64,000 bases of DNA from Cellulomonas sp. 73-92 (GTDB lineage Bacteria; Actinomycetota; Actinomycetes; Actinomycetales; Cellulomonadaceae): contig NZ_MKTH01000013.1 of assembly GCF_001898175.1 (NCBI RefSeq), positions 1 through 64,000 of the forward strand, in the 5' to 3' direction. The notes beneath the pieces are model-generated. The model ran no database searches and was not told the origin of the DNA. It saw only the letters and a list, made by a program, of their open reading frames with translations. Within the stretch, counting starts at the first letter, position 1, and the number at the start of each line of letters is the position of its first letter. Positions 60,450 through 64,000 of this stretch are shown here, piece after piece. Made by a program: the position numbers and the translations under genes.

Positions 60450-61229
60450 TCAGCCGAAGCGGCCCGAGATGTAGTCCTCGGTCTGCTTCTCGTGCGGCGA
60501 GGAGAAGATCGTCGCCGTGTCGTCGATCTCGATCAGGCGGCCCGGCTTGCCGGTCGCCTCGAGGTTGAAGAAGCCGGTGCGGTCGGAGACGCGCGCGGCC
60601 TGCTGCATGTTGTGCGTGACGATGACGATCGTGTAGCTCGCCTTCAGCTCCGAGATGAGGTCCTCGATGGCCAGCGTCGAGATCGGGTCCAGCGCGGAGC
60701 ACGGCTCGTCCATGAGGAGCACCTGCGGCCGCACCGCGATGGCCCGTGCGATGCAGAGGCGCTGCTGCTGGCCGCCGGACAGGCCCGAGCCCGGCCGGTG
60801 CAGCCGGTCCTTGACCTCTTTCCAGAGGTTCGCGGCCGTGAGCGCCTGCTCGACGAGGTCCTCGGCGTCGGCCTTGGGGAGCCGCTTGTTGTTGAGCCGC
60901 ACGCCCGCCAGGACGTTCTCCGCGATCGACATCGTCGGGAACGGGTTGGGGCGCTGGAACACCATGCCGATCTGGCGGCGCACGGCGACCGGGTCGACGT
61001 CCGGGCCGTAGAGGTCGACGCCGTCCATCGCCACGGTGCCCTCGACGCGCGCGCCCGGGATCACCTCGTGCATGCGGTTGATCGACCGCAGGAACGTCGA
61101 CTTGCCGCAGCCCGACGGGCCGATGAGCGCCGTCACCGAGCGCGGCTCGATCGACATGGTGACGCCGGCGACGGCGAGGAAGTCGCCGTAGTAGATGTTG
61201 AGGTCCTTGGCGTCGATGCGCTGTGCCAC
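60450..61229 (-). CDS. pstB: Phosphate ABC transporter ATP-binding protein
   Basis: 259-residue ATPase. Walker [10 protein letters not shown], the PstB-specific [20 protein letters not shown], signature [19 protein letters not shown], Walker [17 protein letters not shown] and [15 protein letters not shown] start at 61229. Last gene of pstS-pstC-pstA-pstB; no phoU follows. A 43-base gap separates it from pstA. Confidence 0.96.
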   Translation of the reverse strand: MAQRIDAKDLNIYYGDFLAVAGVTMSIEPRSVTALIGPSGCGKSTFLRSINRMHEVIPGARVEGTVAMDGVDLYGPDVDPVAVRRQIGMVFQRPNPFPTMSIAENVLAGVRLNNKRLPKADAEDLVEQALTAANLWKEVKDRLHRPGSGLSGGQQQRLCIARAIAVRPQVLLMDEPCSALDPISTLAIEDLISELKASYTIVIVTHNMQQAARVSDRTGFFNLEATGKPGRLIEIDDTATIFSSPHEKQTEDYISGRFG

Positions 61230-61272
61230 GGGGGTCTCGCTCTCTTCTCTCTTCGGGAGGTCTCGACGCTGC

Positions 61273-62250
61273 TCAGCGCAGCTTGGGCGCGAACAGCCGG
61301 GTCACGAGGCGACCCACCAGGTTGAGGATGACGACGATGAGGAGCAGGGTCAGCGCGGCCGCCCAGGCACGGTCGAGGTTGATCGACACGAGGCAGTTGG
61401 TGGCGTTCGGGGCGCAGCGTGCCGGTCCCTGGTGGTACTGGTCGTAGATGAACACGGGCAGCGTCATCATGCGCCCGCTGAAGAGGTCGAAGTTGATCGA
61501 GGCGGTCGTGCCGACGGCGATGAGGAGCGGCGCCGTCTCGCCGATGACGCGCGCCACCGCGAGCAGCACGCCCGTCGTGATGCCCGCGACCGCGGTGCGG
61601 AGCACGACCTTGACGATGGTGAGCCACTTCGGCACCCCGAGGGCGTAGGCGGCCTCGCGCAGCTCGTTCGGCACCAGCCGCAGCATCTCCTCGCACGAGC
61701 GGACGACGACCGGGGTCATGAGCAGCGCCAGGGCCACGGACCCCATGACGCCGAGCCGCACGCCGGGCCCGAAGAAGATCGCGAACACCGCGAAGGCGAA
61801 CAGGCCCGCGACGATCGACGGGATGCCGGTCATGATGTCGACGAAGAACGTCACCGCGCGCGCCAGGTGGCCCTTGCCGTACTCGACGAGGTAGATCGCC
61901 GCCAGCAGGCCGATCGGCACCGAGATCACGGCCGCGCCCAGCGTGATGAGCAGCGTGCCGACGATCGCGTGGTAGGCGCCGCCCGCGTCCATGCCGCCGG
62001 AGACGTTGCGCATCGAGTGCAGCAGGAAGTACCCGTTGAACTTGGTCATGCCGTTGTGCAGCACGGTCCACAGCAGGGACACCAGCGGCGCGGCGGCCAG
62101 CAGGAAGGCGAGCCACACCAGACCGGTCATCACCCGGTCCTTGCGCCGCCGGCCCTTGTCGACCGTGGAGAGCAGGTCGCGCGTCGAGGCGTCCAGGCCA
62201 CCGAGGCTCCGCACGGGGACGGCCGCGTCGGCCGCGGGGGTGGCGCGCAT
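61273..62250 (-). CDS. pstA: Phosphate ABC transporter permease PstA
   Basis: 325-residue permease with six membrane helices after a 40-residue cytoplasmic N-terminus. The family EAA-type loop is [20 protein letters not shown], and [20 protein letters not shown] is typical of PstA. A Cys pair in a periplasmic loop (RCAPNATNC) is notable. The ATG overlaps the pstC stop by one base. Confidence 0.95.
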   Translation of the reverse strand: MRATPAADAAVPVRSLGGLDASTRDLLSTVDKGRRRKDRVMTGLVWLAFLLAAAPLVSLLWTVLHNGMTKFNGYFLLHSMRNVSGGMDAGGAYHAIVGTLLITLGAAVISVPIGLLAAIYLVEYGKGHLARAVTFFVDIMTGIPSIVAGLFAFAVFAIFFGPGVRLGVMGSVALALLMTPVVVRSCEEMLRLVPNELREAAYALGVPKWLTIVKVVLRTAVAGITTGVLLAVARVIGETAPLLIAVGTTASINFDLFSGRMMTLPVFIYDQYHQGPARCAPNATNCLVSINLDRAWAAALTLLLIVVILNLVGRLVTRLFAPKLR

Positions 62251-63263
62251 CAGTTCGCTCCGGAGAAGTCGTGGCGACGCGACACGATCCACCGCGCGAC
62301 CATGTTGACCGCCATCGTGATGACGAAGAGCGCCAGGCCGGTCGCGATGAGGGTGTTGACCGCCAGGCCGCTCGAGTCGGGGAACTTCGCGGCGATGTTC
62401 GCCGCGATCGTCTGCAGCACGCCGGAGTCGAAGATCTGGAACGAGATCCCCGCGCCGGTCGAGGTGGACAGGACCATGAGGACCGCCATCGTCTCGCCCA
62501 GCGCACGGCCCAGCCCGAGCATGGCGGCCGAGATGACGCCCGACCGGCCGAACGGCAGCACGGCCGTGCGGATCACCTCCCACCGCGTCGCCCCCAGGGC
62601 GAGCGCGGCCTCCTCGTGCAGCCGCGGGGTCTGTTTGAACACCTCACGGGACACCGCGGTGATGATCGGCAGGATCATGATCGCCAGCACGAGCGCGGTG
62701 GTCGCCATCGAGCGGCCGGTCGCCGTGGCGGTCACCGTGACGCCCGGGATGGCGCTGAGGACGTCGGCCACCCACTGCCACAGCGGCGCGATGCGCGGCG
62801 CCAGCAGCTGGGCGCCCCACAGGCCGAAGACGACCGACGGGATCGCGGCGAGCAGGTCGATGACGAACCCGACCGCCCCGGCGATCCGCCGCGGCGCGTA
62901 GTGCGAGACGAACAGCGCGATCCCCACCGCCACCGGCGTCGCCATCGCCAGGGCGAGGGCGGCGGCGACCAGGGTGCCGAAGATGAGCGGGCCGATGTAC
63001 TCCGCGAGGTTGCCGACGCCGGCCGGCAGGTTGCCCTCGGTCTGCAGCGTGGCGTCCGACGCCGTGAACGCTGCCCAGCCCTTCACCACGAGGAACACCG
63101 CGACGGCCGCCAGGACCAGGAGCAGGAGGACACCCGATCCCGTCGCCGCCCAGCGGAACACGCGGGAGAAGCCGCCGTCGCTGGTGGCACGCCGTCGCCG
63201 CGGCGGGACGGTGTCCCTGCTGCCGCGCGGGCCCGGCGCTGCCCTGAGGGTCGAGCTGCTCAC
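62250..63263 (-). CDS. pstC: Phosphate ABC transporter permease PstC
   Basis: About 337-residue permease with six membrane helices after a basic N-terminus. Family sequences: VGIALFVSHYAPRRIAGAVG, DLLAAIPSVVFGLWGAQLLA and ALALGATRWEVIRTAVLPFG with RALGETMAVLMV. I take the GTG at 63263 because AGAAGG lies about eight bases upstream; an in-frame ATG at 63293, without a ribosome-binding site, would add ten residues. Confidence 0.92.
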   Translation of the reverse strand: MSSSTLRAAPGPRGSRDTVPPRRRRATSDGGFSRVFRWAATGSGVLLLLVLAAVAVFLVVKGWAAFTASDATLQTEGNLPAGVGNLAEYIGPLIFGTLVAAALALAMATPVAVGIALFVSHYAPRRIAGAVGFVIDLLAAIPSVVFGLWGAQLLAPRIAPLWQWVADVLSAIPGVTVTATATGRSMATTALVLAIMILPIITAVSREVFKQTPRLHEEAALALGATRWEVIRTAVLPFGRSGVISAAMLGLGRALGETMAVLMVLSTSTGAGISFQIFDSGVLQTIAANIAAKFPDSSGLAVNTLIATGLALFVITMAVNMVARWIVSRRHDFSGAN

Positions 63264-63315
63264 CACGATGACCTTCTCACCACTGTTCGACATCGAGACC
63301 CGGGGAAACGCTACG

Positions 63316-63363
63316 TGCCGGTGACCGTGTCGCACCCCGTGGGGAGCGACACGGTCACCGGCA
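63316..63363 (-). terminator. Attenuator-type hairpin between pstS and pstC
   Basis: Perfect 18-bp stem TGCCGGTGACCGTGTCGC (63316-63333) against 63346-63363 with a 12-base loop, 23 bases past the pstS stop. It probably makes pstS mRNA more abundant or more stable than the permease part. Confidence 0.75.
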
Positions 63364-63386
63364 GGCGGGCGTCAGGAGCGGCCGTG

Positions 63387-64000
63387 TCAGCCGACCGTGA
63401 TCGCCGCGACCGACGCGGCGGCCTTCTGAGCGAGCGCGCCGCTCATGGGCGCGGACCCCGCAGCCTGGGCACCGGCCTGCTGGCCGGCGTCGGAGACGAT
63501 GTAGCCGAGGAACGACTTGACGAAGTTGCCCTTCGCCGTGTCGGTGTAGGTCGAGCACGCGATGCCGTAGGACACCATGAGCAGCGGGTAGTCGCCCGAG
63601 GTGGAAGCAGTGCGGTCGATGTTCACCACGACGTCGTTCGTCGGGCGGCCCGTGGCCAGCGGCGAGGCGCTGACGACGGCCGCGGCGCCCTGCGCCGACG
63701 GCTTGTTCCACTCGGAGCCGACCTTGATCTTGGCGACGCCGGCACCCTGCGGCACGGCCGAGTCGTCGAGGTAGGCGATGGACCCCTGCGTGCTCGTCAC
63801 GACGCCCGCGACGCCCGAGTTGCCCTGCGCCGAGTCACCGCCGTTGAGCGGCCACGCGTCGTTGCCGGCGTTCGTCCACACGTCCGGCGCCGTCTTGTTC
63901 AGGTAGTCGGTGAAGTTGTGCGTCGTGCCCGACTTGTCCGAGCGGTGGACCGTGGCGATCTTGGTCGACGGCAGCGTGACGCCGGCGTTGTCGGCGGCGA
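63387..64000 (-). CDS. pstS: Phosphate ABC transporter substrate-binding protein, partial (runs off right edge)
   Basis: C-terminal 204 residues of a periplasmic-type phosphate-binding protein; the start and lipoprotein signal lie beyond base 64000. The phosphate-contact segment VHRSDKSGTTHNFTDYL is typical of PstS, followed by GNSGVAGVVTSTQGSIAYLD and YPLLMVSYGIACSTYTDTAK. It precedes pstC, from which it is parted by a strong hairpin. Confidence 0.94.
   Translation of the reverse strand, partial: AADNAGVTLPSTKIATVHRSDKSGTTHNFTDYLNKTAPDVWTNAGNDAWPLNGGDSAQGNSGVAGVVTSTQGSIAYLDDSAVPQGAGVAKIKVGSEWNKPSAQGAAAVVSASPLATGRPTNDVVVNIDRTASTSGDYPLLMVSYGIACSTYTDTAKGNFVKSFLGYIVSDAGQQAGAQAAGSAPMSGALAQKAAASVAAITVG

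Overview
The window is very GC-rich (about 72-75 percent by eye) and gene-dense, with GTG, TTG and ATG starts and many 1- to 8-base gene overlaps. It looks like the chromosome of a flagellated actinobacterium. Cellulomonas or a close relative is the best guess, from carD-ispD-ispF, cysS-rlmB, a DUF4032 gene next to an msmK-type sugar ATPase, a WhiG/FliA sigma factor and a complete Gram-positive-type flagellar cluster. No rRNA, tRNA, CRISPR, transposase or phage gene was seen.

Bases 1-36290 are one motility locus. Reading leftward from fliA it holds fliA, fliC, fliD, fliS, a small unknown gene, flgB, flgC, fliE, fliF, fliG, fliH, fliI, fliJ, fliK, flgD, flgE, an M15 peptidase gene, flbD, motA, motB, fliL, fliM, fliN, fliO, fliP, fliQ, fliR, flhB, flhA, a GTPase-dead flhF-like gene, csrA, cheA, cheW and two chemoreceptor genes. 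Reading rightward are flgN, flgK, flgL, fliW and an EAL-HDOD gene. Seven promoters share one pattern, CTCAG (GTCAA once), exactly 18 bases, then GATnnGn, which I read as the sigma-28 (FliA) promoter. Three of the leaders (fliC, flgB, flbD) carry a hairpin with the loop ACGGAU, a good candidate CsrA site; CsrA and its antagonist FliW are both encoded here. The control region between fliA and flgN carries a perfect LacI-family operator and a perfect CRP/GlxR-type site, which suggests carbon control of motility.

Bases 36412-42609 hold a cysteine-less DsbA-like membrane protein, an MsmK-type ATPase, a DUF4032 protein, rlmB and cysS. Bases 42610-58028 separate cysS-rlmB from carD-ispD-ispF, genes often adjacent in actinobacteria, and look like an accessory block. 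It holds: (i) a TetR-MFS-PLP amino-acid enzyme operon divergent from an FAD-linked sugar-lactone oxidase gene broken by an in-frame stop; (ii) a persulfide/sulfane-sulfur regulon (thioredoxin, CoA-disulfide reductase-rhodanese, two CstR-like repressors, a DsrE-like protein, a four-domain CoADR-rhodanese-TusA-DsrE2 fusion and a DUF2892 membrane protein) with three near-identical TATACCCCCSGGGGTTTA-type operators; (iii) a two-component system beside a secreted DUF2202 protein; and (iv) lgt.

Bases 58029-64000 hold ispF, ispD, carD, a lipoprotein gene and pstS-pstC-pstA-pstB, with pstS cut by the right edge. A perfect 18-bp hairpin separates pstS from pstC.
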